From NCBI RefSeq assembly GCF_010389155.1, contig NC_057763.1:40406645-40470644 (forward strand): DNA of 64,000 nt. Reading direction: 5' to 3'. Made by a program: the position numbers and the translations under genes. The notes under the pieces are model-generated. The model did no database searches, was not told where the DNA came from, and worked only from the letters and a program-made list of their open reading frames with translations. Source of the stretch: Erigeron canadensis (taxonomy: Eukaryota > Streptophyta > Magnoliopsida > Asterales > Asteraceae). Of this stretch, positions 37,321 through 47,982 are shown piece after piece. Each line of letters starts with the position of its first letter. Position 1 is the stretch's first letter.

Positions 37321-38622
37321 ATGAAGAACAATGGTGATTGTACTGTTGATTTATCAACATCTCAAGTAGTAAAAACCAAAGATGATATAGAGACAGAGGG
37401 AAATTCTTACTTAGGGCAATATTTCTCTGGTAAATTGACGATTGATGCAATGATTCAAACGATGACTGGGCTCAGGCAATCTTCTAACCAGAGGTTTATT
37501 CTTAATTTCTACACTTATTTTAACTTTTTACTAATACATATAATTTTCTATCTCGTATAATATATATATGTTGCAGTAATTTATACATTACTATATATAT
37601 ACCATGAAATCTGAAAAAAGTCTGTGGCTCCGAGGACCCCAAGTAGTATTTATGTTTTTAGTTTAAATGATCACTAGTACTAATGTCGTGCTGCTATGAT
37701 ATGTCATATGTAACATGTTAGGGAACGGTCGATATTTGAGTGCATGATTGCGAACTATTTTGAAGAATACAAGTTTTTCAACAGATACCCTGACAGACAA
37801 CTTCGACTGGCTGCACTGCTCTTAGGTAAGGCCTTCATTTTTATACTCAGTATTTATGATAGAGTATAGACAGTATATATAGTAGTGAATATCATTGTTG
37901 TTTACTACAAGTATATCTTTATGTGAGACACATTGAACTTATCATAAACTTGATATTTGCAGGATCGCTTATTAAGAATCACCTTCTGACCCATTTGCCT
38001 CTTGGTATTGCCTTGCGACAGGTTCTAGATGCATCGCGTAAACCTGTGGATTCTAAAGTCAGTACTAACTTTAGGAAAAAATTATTTTCCTAGAATGTCA
38101 ATTTTTTTAAGGAACTTGCCTATTTTACAATGAAATATTTTTTATATATGCAGATGTATAGCTTTGGCATAACGGCACTGGAACAGTTTACAGAACGTCT
38201 TAAGGAGTGGCCTATGTACTGCAAACATATATTAAAAATATCACATCTGCGTGTCACTCATTCAGAGCTTGTTTCTTTTGTCGAAATAACACTTGCCGGA
38301 GATACATCACATTCCCTCCCTGCTAACCAACACAATAGTCCTGTCTCACAACCAAACAATGAGGTACATCTTTCATATATCATCCTTAGCTTATTATCAT
38401 ATATTATATGACACACTTAATTGATTGTGCTTAATGACTCTTTCTGATAAAAAAAAAAAAATGTATTTCATGTCAATCCAATCCAATCCGATCCAACCCA
38501 TTTTGACTGGTACGGAACATTACAATTTCGATAAGTTACTCAACCTGCATTTGACAAGTTTGTTTATTATGCAGCCAGAGACAATGGCACCGCCGACAGT
38601 AATTCCTTCTGGAAGCTTTTGA
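37321..38622 (+). CDS. Stand-alone NOT1-like domain gene (CCR4-NOT scaffold fragment)
   Basis: Five exons: 37321-37493, 37722-37825, 37963-38057, 38154-38363, 38575-38622; 630 nt, 209 aa, GT/AG throughout and in phase. The product matches one internal segment of NOT1, the scaffold of the CCR4-NOT deadenylase: YFSGKLTIDAMIQTMTGL, then ERSIFECMIANYFEEYKFF, ALLLGSLIKNHLLTHLPLGI, KMYSFGITALEQFTERLKEW and ISHLRVTHSELVSFVE. Full NOT1 exceeds 2000 aa; this gene has only the MIF4G-like helical region that in NOT1 binds CAF1 or lies close to that site, plus a short tail. The flanks (33.3-37.3 and 38.6-41.0 kb) show no other NOT1 exons. The reading frame and splice sites are intact, which argues against a random dead fragment. 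The ATG at 37321 lacks independent support. Confidence 0.75.
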
Positions 38623-40980
38623 CAGATGTTGGAGATAAGATTTGATCATATTATTATCATATTTAAAGAAGTTTCATATAATCATATTTTCACTATCATT
38701 TTGTTTGTTGGTATGAGATTGTACGTATTGACAGACTTATGGAAAATTCATATAATTAATGATCTCATTTGGTGATTGATCTTTATGTTTGGCTTCGGAT
38801 GACATGTTTTTATTTTTTCCTTTGTATTATTGTTATTTATGGGAGTGTCACATTTGTAAACTATCTCGGGTACGTAGTATATATAGTCAGGTGTATCGTT
38901 GTTTGTAGTATTTATTGGGTCTTGTAGTTGTGCAATTTATCAAATCCAAGTTATAACATAAATCAAACAGGTTGGGTATGTTTGTCAAAAGTAGCTGGAG
39001 CTACGGGTTGGGGCTGAAACTAGAGGCTGTGGCTAGAATTGAAAGCTGGAGCTGTAAAACTAAAGCTTCTAATTGTATAAAAGTGTTTGGTAACAGGCTG
39101 TGAAATGTAGCTAAAAAATGTATAATTATATTAATGGGCATAGAATTTACTTACAAAAAAACATAAGAAATCTATAAAATTAATATGTGATCTATACAAA
39201 TTGTAATCACTCGAACGATAGCAGTAACCTAAATAACTATGCTTAAACAAGTCTTTGTACAAAACAATATTAACCACCATATCATAAGAGCTACCGTACT
39301 TATGATCAAACAATACTACCTTTTGATGATGACATGACATATAGGAGGATCTTGTTAGCATCCTGTTAGTCAATTACTTCTAATAAACTTATTCGTATTG
39401 GCCTTCCAGGCTTCCAAAACATAAGTAAAAAAAACAATTAACTATTTAAATAGATATAAATAAAATATATATACAAACATGGCAACATGTCATCTAATCA
39501 TGCTGTAGCCAAAAAATCTTTAAGCAAACCATGTTGATAAACACGTGTGATTTGAATGCATACTATCTAGTCCATTAAAGTAATCCTTTCGCTGATTTTT
39601 TTGCCTTTAATTAGCTGCAAAATCACATACCCAGTTAACTTCATAGGGGTGGATATGTAAGCAACAGTTGTAGAAAGCCTATTTTGGTAATTTGAATAAG
39701 TAGGGGTTGGAGCTTTTTTTCGACGCTTCTTCTAAGAGCTTTATTTAAAAGCCCATTGGAGCTCTTATTTTTAATTATAAAATCCCAAACCCTTCCTAAC
39801 CAAACAAGATTATTTTTACAAGAGGAGCTTTTATTTTAAAATCCAAAAGTCCCGTCCCCTAAAAAGCTCTCAATAAGCTCCTGCCAAACAGTCCCGTTAT
39901 CTCATCATTCGAATTCGCTATCACGGGTTTTTAACTATGTAAGTAAAGGATTTTAGCCCAATTTAAAGCCCAATAACTCAATTGGGCATTACTATTTTCA
40001 AAAATGTTCAAAGCAAAACCCCCATTATCTAATTTCTAATAATATCAGTAGCAGATTCGAAGCCAAGCAAGCAACGACACACGATTAGAAAGCAAACCCA
40101 CAGTTAAAAAAAGGTTATTTTCATTCCGTAAAATACCAATTTAAGTGATAATTGCTGCTCATGAGTTAAAGCTATCTCTATGCATTTGATATATATATTT
40201 TTCATTTTCTTATTATTTTGTAATTTGCTATTAGGGTTTTGAATGATAATTGATTTGTTTTGTGCCTATAAATATGCTCATGTTAGGGATTTGGATGCGA
40301 CTTGACTATTTTAGGAGTGAAACCATTACTTTGTGAGTTCGAGTCGCGTTAAAGACAAATGTGTGAATGAGTGTGTATTGTGAAAATGTCTTCCTTCAAA
40401 AGAAAAAGAAAAAGTATTCTCGAATTTGTGATCTTTCGTTGTCATTTTCACCTCGGATAATTCTTTTGATGCATTGACTGATTTTGATAGTATTTCTTGT
40501 CATTTGTAAAATAAAGGTATATCAGTAGTTCGTTATATGGCAACCCGTAACAAATTCATGATATGAGCCCAACCCGGTAACTAGCAACTGTTTATTGTGA
40601 CTTGTAGTTGAAATCTTGCAATGTTCAGATTGTTACTATCAGTACACTAATCCAAATGACCACTTATTGTGCTGTTCATATTTGTGATATACTTTTTAGA
40701 TGGTGTTTAGGGGTGCATATTTTCGAGTGCTTTGTGTTCAAAATAAGCCGAACTCCCCCAAAATCAAAATTAAGTGTCTTTTTTCCTCTAAAATAATCTA
40801 TAAGTAATGTACCTAATAACCAAACATTTTAAACAGCGTTTTGGCTGTCAAGAAAGGCAATAAGCTATACATAGTCCTAAACACCTTCTTAGATCTATCA
40901 CTTGATGGGTGTGTTTTTTTTAAGAACTCAATAGAGGTGAAGTATTGCTGAGTTCAACAAGTTTCTTTTTTTTTTCCAGT
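38623..40980. other. Spacer between the NOT1-like and BolA genes
   Basis: Holds a possible hAT-type element (listed separately). About 40030-40980 probably includes the BolA promoter and 5' leader; a T-rich tract and CAG acceptor at about 40964-40979 suggest a leader intron ending just before the ATG. Confidence 0.4.
38973..39896. mobile_element. Possible hAT-type element, about 0.9 kb
   Basis: The left side GGGTATGTTTGTCAAAAGTA and the right side GCTCCTGCCAAACAGTCCCG are roughly inverted, both followed inward by repeated AGCT-rich words (GGAGCT, AAAGCT). An 8-bp target duplication was not found, so ends and class are tentative. Confidence 0.4.
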
Positions 40981-41004
40981 TAGTTGGACAAGCAATAAAA
41001 AATC

Positions 41005-41313
41005 ATGGGTTCCCGTGGAGCAAATGTAATGCTGTCAAGGGCAAGTAGGATCAAGTCAAAGCTTCAATCAGTGCTAGAGGCAAAGGTTTTGGAAGTGGAG
41101 GATGTGTCATATCAGCACGCGGGTCATGCTGCTGTTAAGGACAACACAAATGAGACTCATTTTAATGTGAAGGTCGTTTCTGGCAAGTTTGATGGGCAGA
41201 ATCTTGTAAAACGACACCGTATGGTTTATGATGCATTGGCAGATGAGATGGAATCGGGTTTGCATGCACTTTCGATTGTTGCAAAGACTCCTAAAGAAGC
41301 TGGCCTCAATTGA
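41005..41313 (+). CDS. BolA-like protein
   Basis: A single coding exon of 102 aa. It has the BolA fold signature: SRIKSKLQSVLEAKVLEVED, the loop VSYQHAGHAAVK, ETHFNVKVVSGKFDGQNLVK and the invariant RHRMVYDALADE followed by GLHALSIVAKTP. BolA proteins pair with monothiol glutaredoxins to handle [2Fe-2S] clusters; His residues in the HAGH loop and RHR motif are candidate ligands (family knowledge). The sequence is closest in my memory to plant BOLA1/BOLA4-type proteins, which normally carry an organellar transit peptide. Here an in-frame TAA (40996-40998) lies two codons before the ATG, so no N-terminal extension can be translated from this exon. The predicted form would be short and possibly cytosolic unless splicing differs. 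Confidence 0.9.
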   Translation: MGSRGANVMLSRASRIKSKLQSVLEAKVLEVEDVSYQHAGHAAVKDNTNETHFNVKVVSGKFDGQNLVKRHRMVYDALADEMESGLHALSIVAKTPKEAGLN

Positions 41314-44300
41314 AAAGGTTAAAAGATAAAGTTCACGACTCATTTATGCATTTTTATCCAGTTATTAGTGGTTACTCATTGGTCAGTACTTGTAAAGTTT
41401 GCAAATGCTAAAAGCTGAAATAAACAGATACTATATTCGTTTGTGTTCTATCTGCTAGTTCTTTTATACCACTGAGAGGTTGTTAACGAACTTGGGGGTA
41501 GAGTTTTGACTTGGAACATTGGTTAAAATTAACATCTAATAGTTTCCATCTATTTGCTTAACATCCTTTTGTATTCTAGCCTCATAGGTGTTATCATTGT
41601 ATATTAGAGTAGAAATCCTTAAATACCATCATGTATTAACAGAGGCAGACGATTGTAGCTCGTTAATTTTGGAACCTAGAGGATAGTCCCATGGAGTTGT
41701 TAATTTACTCGGATGGTTGATTGGTTGTCACTTGTCAGTATTAGTATAGTTAGACTCTAGATTCTATTCTTTTCAATTGCCTTTTAGATGATGTATAGCT
41801 ACCCATGTATATTTCTGTGCCCGATTACTAAATTAATGTAATTTGCTATTACGAATATGTGATAGATTGAGGATTAATCGATTTGAATACTTGGGTTTTC
41901 CGATTGTAGACATGCCTAGCTCTGTACTCGCTTATAATGGTGGCAAATGGGTCCACTAGGTGTAGTTTCACAAAACAGGTCAGTTGGTGTTAAACTACCT
42001 GGTAAACACTATTTCGTATCCAAAACTGTAGATGTATTCTCTTGTTGGTGTTAACTTTGTAGCGGTGCTAGTAATAATGTGAAATTATCCAACATCATTT
42101 TAAATTGGAAACATGCAGTAGTTGTCTAGACGCTGCCTAACTCGAAGTCTTGAAGACATGTTTAACCTGCCTAACTCGCTGTCCAACATCATTTTATGTG
42201 AACGGTTAGGTTAAGGATTTAAAAAGGAAAGTTGACAAATAGTAACATGGACAATTAAGCTGAAACGACGGAGTATATTGTATATTATATTTGAAAAATA
42301 ATATAAACGACGTTAGCAATGGATTAATTGGGCTGGTTTAGAAATGTGTACATTTTGACCTGGACACGATATTTGTATTTACCAAAATCACCAGTATGTA
42401 GTAATGTAGAGGTTATAATTAGTAAAGACTGTATACGGAATTACCTTTTTTTTTTATATATATATATAAAAAAAACGGAATTACTTGACAACTGTTTAGT
42501 GCGATTCTTGGTTCGTTTAAATGTGGTTCGATAGTGGTTCAATACTCAAAAGAAAGGTTTACTAAACCTGTAACATGATCAACTCTGATTTCGTTTGCCA
42601 CTCAATTTTAGTGGGTTGTTGTATACACCTAATAAAGAATTCACCCTATTGACATATCCTAACCCAATTAATTCCCCATTTAAACCAGAAATTTAGCACT
42701 TAACAACTTTAATCACTTTTCTTGATTGGAAGATCAAATTTGTTGACCCACACTAAATTGATTGAAGAAAAACATATCGTTGACAAACCAAACTACTTGC
42801 ATGTGAGACAACCATTTCTTTTCAATAATAACAGCAGTAACTTTCAGATTTATTGTTTTTGTTAAACACTTTAAATACTTAAGTTTACGGCAATTAAGTC
42901 AAACAACCGTAATACCGATTCCAAGTAAGAGGCTACACTTTATTATATTGTTATTGTCATAGAAGGGAGAGAATAAGATTGACTAGGCATTACTTTGGAT
43001 ATGAATATATCGTTTTAAGGGTGAAAGACATGGTTAAAAGACTAAATCGAAACCACAAAGATCAAATTTGAAAGGGGTGAGGGAACCCACTAGCCACTAG
43101 CCCACTACTAACCGATGTTGGAAAATAGAAACCGTAAGAAAGAGCCGATTACACCCTTCATTCTTATCGAAAATAATTCTCATTTCATAATCAACGCATC
43201 TATTTTACCATCTTAAATGATTAAAATTTGTGAATATTTTAAAATGAAAGATAAGTTTTAAGTTTTGCTTTACCTTTAACATTATTGATTGTACAACAAC
43301 AAACAATATGCTTAAAAGAGTATAAGGTAAAATACTTATACGATTAAAATCTTATATTTGGAGGTAAAATTACTAACCTCTTATATATAAAAAAAAATGT
43401 GATAGTTAATTTTTTTTCATACCTAAATAACCAACCTTACTCAAATGGGTTTGGGTTATTTGAGTTGGCTTATTCGGATTTCGGGTTTGATGATTTGGTT
43501 AAGCAAACTCTTATCAACTTAATTGGTTTGAATTATGAGTGATATTTGTTTATTTGGGCTATAACCCGAATAATGTTTTCATTTATCCATTTAATATTTA
43601 AAATATAATATATATTATATGGTTGACTGATATCAATAACTAAGCTCAACCACTTTAACATAGCCACACCCATAGTGTTTTTCTGAATTCTTTGAACTTA
43701 ATTGAGATCTCGCAAATCAGATTTTATTCTTTTCTAATCTTTCTTAGGACATTTTATTCTATTTTACATTGAACTGTTTTTGATAAGTTCGTAGCATTTT
43801 AATATGACTTCACTACCTATATCGGCTTCTTTTACTATTCGTTATCCCTGAAAAAGTCAAATTAAGTTAAACAGTAAAAACTAAAAAGAAACGAATATAG
43901 TATACTTTAATTTAGAATTTTGAATTAAGTGTTCCATTTTGACTGATTGTTTGGTGTATAACCAGCATAAATTGATAAATTGTCTTTTGCGAGTTACTAC
44001 CAACAAAACTGATCAGCATTAATCTATTAAAAAAAAAAAAGGTGCTTAAATTTGAACACAAGTATCAGATTTGTAGTGGTCAACTCTCTCATTCCCAACG
44101 GTTATTGGTTAAGGTAGGTAGGTGTGGTTCTCATTGATTGGTCCTTAATGGGCTGCCATCTTTTAGGTTCACAACCCATTGACCCAACTACTCTAATCAT
44201 TTCATAGAAATATTAAATTATCTAGGTTCAAAATAATTCCCACATGCAAGTATTCTCCATTTCCTTTCTTACAGGCCATATTTACTTGGATTTTACGTTT

Positions 44301-46620
44301 TGTTAATAATGTCAGTCGTAGCTCGATCGATTTATCTCTCACTTATTATTAGGTAAACGTGTTCGATCACTGATTTAATTAAATATATTACCCAGTGTGA
44401 TCGATAAACTGACAAGTTTTGAGAATTTACATATATAGAGTTAATTACCATTGAGTATCAAATCCATAACTTTCAAGTTTAAAGATAGATCTACGAACAC
44501 AAGTTAATTTAGCTAATTACGTTCTACTGATTAAAGAAGTGATGATATAAGGTTATACTTTTGCTAATTTGTAAATAGATAAGTTTACTAGTTACATGAT
44601 CATGAGTGATTAGACGATTAGTTACTCGATCGACTCTACCGACAATAACAAAAATTCTAGTATAAATATAAACGCAACTGCTGGTAATTAAAATAAAAAT
44701 AAAATATTTTCCAAGAGATATAATTAATACGGAGTAACAGAATCATGCTAATAAACTAAAAATACGAACGGTAATTGATTATTGACACATACTGTAATTT
44801 ACTCGTATTAGTGAGCATATGCATGCATATCACTAAACGCCAGCACTTCATTTTGTTCAAATGATCGACTTATTCTACTAGCTATAAAGAGTTCAATACA
44901 ACAAATATATTATTTATTAAAACGTATTTTTTTGCACTTTTTAAAAATATTTAAAAAATTGTTAATTTGTTCACATTTATAAATGTCCGAAAAGAACTTA
45001 CATTTAAAATTGTGAATAAAGTTAAAGAATCAAAATCTTTTCACAATTATATATGTAGAAACAAAAGGTTCATATTTTCAAGTGTGAAAAAATATATAAT
45101 TGTTCATACTTAAAAGTGTGAAAGTAATTTGTGACCCCAAATTTCCTCAAACAAGAGGAAGTGTGAGGAATTTGAGTGTGACGAATTAACTCTCACACTT
45201 TTAAGTGTGAACATTATGTTTATATATTTATACTTGTGAAAAAATATGACTTTATAAATTTTTTCACACTTTTAAATGTGAATTTTTTTTTATATAAATT
45301 TAAATTGTGAACAAATAAACATAATTTTTCACACCTTTTAAAAATGCTAAAAAATAAATGTAAGTAATTGATATTTTTGTTGTGGTGCTTAATTTCATAG
45401 ATATCATGAACAGTCATATTATTCCTTAATTTGTCCCATTTTGAATATCCATAATTTTAATTTACTTTGTCTTATTTGAACTTTTTACTCTCGAAAATAA
45501 TTGACCATTATTAGACATCACAAGAAAGTTATCATTTTTAAAACAATCTCATTCGATAACTTCTAAAATAAAACTATCATTTATCATCAGTTGACTTTTT
45601 TTCGATTTTGTAATACTAATCAAATGTAAAGATAATACAATCAATATACATGTATGAAATATACAGATTATTTAATATTTTAAATAGAACTAGACGAATA
45701 TATATATATATATATATATATAGCGTACGTATACATAATGCGACGGTGATGATAGTAACACCAACATGAAGTGTGATTAGTGTTGGTGGTGAGTAGGTCA
45801 TTGATATAAAAATGTAATATGTAGTTATTTTAACAATTCAGAAATATATATATATATATATATATATATTGTAATTTAATTTCGTTTAGAGTATATTGAG
45901 TATTCAATAGACTCATAAATAAAGTTAGTTATATTATAAGGGCATTTGGGTATGTTAAAAGTGGAAAAGTTGAAAGAGGAAGAATAATATATAAACTAAA
46001 CAGTATTGAGATGTTCATTAAACGAAACGTGGTGTATATGGATTCAATTTTCTTATTAGACTTATAATTAAATTCTAATTCTTTACTTATAGATACAAAA
46101 CTCATTATAGCCTTATTTGATTGATCGTTTTCTCATTAATAAAATTGTCTATTTATCTTTTTCAATTTTTCAACTCTTATTCTTATATTATTTATGATAC
46201 AATCTACAAATCGAGACATATTTAAACTTTTTTATGATACAATTTTTATAGCTACCATATTTCTAAACACTTAAAATGAAACGGAAACCTTAGATAAATA
46301 TATACTTTTACATTTTTTTTTATATTACAAAATCATATCTTGCTTCTATAACTTAGTTTCATACATTGCATTACAGGGGTTTAAACCCCAAACAAAAAAG
46401 AATAAATCCAAACTAAACCTATAGTGTATATAAATGAAACATGTACTTATATAATAACTTAGTTTTAATGTATATATTCTTAAATAATTAGGCAAACAGT
46501 TATTTGATGCGTGATCAGTTGTTAATAAACGACTAGCTCGAGTGAGATCGAGCTACAATTATCATATATGTATGTATATTTTTTGATCTTCATTCTATTA
46601 GTTCCTATCTATCTAGCTAA
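41314..46620. other. Long intergenic region between the BolA and U-box genes
   Basis: About 5.3 kb, AT-rich, with no convincing gene. It contains a cluster of palindromic GTGTGAA words (44960-45340) and (AT)n tracts near 45700-45722 and 45846-45870. Short direct repeats (CCAACATCATTTTA at about 42090 and 42183) also occur. Confidence 0.55.
44960..45340. repeat. Cluster of CACACTTTTAAGTGTGAA palindromes
   Basis: At least six copies or halves of TTCACACTTTTAAGTGTGAA lie here, together with a stem AAATTTCCTCA..TGAGGAATTT around 45155. The region could fold as a foldback element. A shorter relative lies near 12790-12830. Confidence 0.6.
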
Positions 46621-47982
46621 TTAAATAGCTATAGTAGGGGTACGATGTAATCCGAGGTAGTCCTTCAATTCACCAGGAAAACAAGGATATCGACTCCAGG
46701 AATTCCCATGCTTTTTGAACATATCCAACACCTTGTTCTTTGTTGACGAAGGTCCGCTCATATGCAACAACACCACGAGCTTCTTGACCACCCCGTATAT
46801 CATCATCTCTTCCAACACCTTCTCCGTTGGATGAAAACTAGTTATCAACGCCAAGATCTTCACGCAAATCTTTGAAGCCATTTCAGACACATTGAACAGT
46901 TTTTTGGATACTGCACCAATCCCTAGCCGGTGTTCAATGAACGCTACCCTTCCATCCGCGCATTCACATAACAATTTAATTACTTGCAATATCTTCTCAC
47001 ACTTGGACCGGTTGGAATCAGGTAGTAGCTCAATTAAGGTACACATTGCACCCGCCTCTATGGCCTTTGACCGGCTTTTCTTAGATGAATCTAAGATCTT
47101 TATCAGGACTTGCAAAGCAGACGAGCTTGCCTTGGATGAGATCTCATCTGAGGCAAGCTCCAACATGGATTTGAACATACCGATCCCTTGATGATCATTT
47201 ACAATCACATTCCAATTGAAATTGGAATTAGCTAGCTTTTTGAGTATGGATATAGTGGAAACCCTTGCCTCCTTACTTCCCCTTTGGAGAATGATTGCCA
47301 TTGATTTCATGCATTCCGGCTTTGAAAAGAATTCAATAATCACTCTACTTCTACCATCATTTTCATCCGATATATGGAGATGTTGAAGGACTCCCAAGGC
47401 CTCCTCACAAGCTCTAAACACCATGAAATCCGAACAATCTACTAAAATTTGAACAATTATTTGAAAAAGCACATCCAACCCTCCTAATACTATAAAATCA
47501 AGCTTCATCTCATCTCCTATTTCAATAATTTCTTGAAGTTTCTTTAAAGCGTTTACCTTGAATGGACTCGAGGCAAGGATCTTGAGCAACGACACGATTT
47601 CATCACGCTTGAAGGATGGCAAAGGTGATGAAGATGAAGATGGAGATGGAGATGGCGATGAACTTGAACTCGAAGACGATGGTAAATGACTATTTTGCCA
47701 CACAAGAATGAGTCTCTTGAGGGTATGATTAGGGGTAACGCCAAAACTTTCTATAGTTTGCATTGTGGCAGGACAAGTCTTTTTCTTGTAGCCAAAGAAC
47801 CATTTTTCGATATTCTTTCGCTCGTATGTGACCCCAGTGGAGATGATGACTGGCTCTTTCATGAGCTCCATGGAAATGGGGCATCTAAAATCTTCAGGAA
47901 TAGACTCAACTTCTTCTGAATCAAGATTATTTGATCTCTCTAACTCCATTGTAGTGCACGAGTAGTTTGACATCAAGAACAT
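46621..47982 (-). CDS. U-box E3 ubiquitin ligase with ARM-like repeats (PUB22/23/24 type)
   Basis: Intronless, 453 aa. The U-box spans about residues 28-102: IPEDFRCPISMELMKEPVII, TGVTYERKNIEKWF, CPATMQTIES and TPNHTLKRLILVW. A Ser/Pro-rich linker follows (about 103-125), then ARM/HEAT-like leucine-rich helices to the C-terminus. PUB22/23/24-type enzymes are single-exon, about 410-460 aa, and act as E3 ligases that damp immune and stress signalling; that role is family knowledge. The second Met (residue 12, codon starting at 47949) sits closer to the usual PUB start, so the first 11 residues may be leader. A TATA-like TATATATATG lies about 50 bp upstream on the minus strand, near 48030. No in-frame lesion is seen. 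The opposite-strand open frames here are shadows. Confidence 0.92.
   Translation of the reverse strand: MFLMSNYSCTTMELERSNNLDSEEVESIPEDFRCPISMELMKEPVIISTGVTYERKNIEKWFFGYKKKTCPATMQTIESFGVTPNHTLKRLILVWQNSHLPSSSSSSSSPSPSPSSSSSPLPSFKRDEIVSLLKILASSPFKVNALKKLQEIIEIGDEMKLDFIVLGGLDVLFQIIVQILVDCSDFMVFRACEEALGVLQHLHISDENDGRSRVIIEFFSKPECMKSMAIILQRGSKEARVSTISILKKLANSNFNWNVIVNDHQGIGMFKSMLELASDEISSKASSSALQVLIKILDSSKKSRSKAIEAGAMCTLIELLPDSNRSKCEKILQVIKLLCECADGRVAFIEHRLGIGAVSKKLFNVSEMASKICVKILALITSFHPTEKVLEEMMIYGVVKKLVVLLHMSGPSSTKNKVLDMFKKHGNSWSRYPCFPGELKDYLGLHRTPTIAI

Noticed and set aside
46892..47191. 99-aa open frame antisense to the U-box gene
   Set aside because: Shadow of the real coding sequence on the opposite strand.
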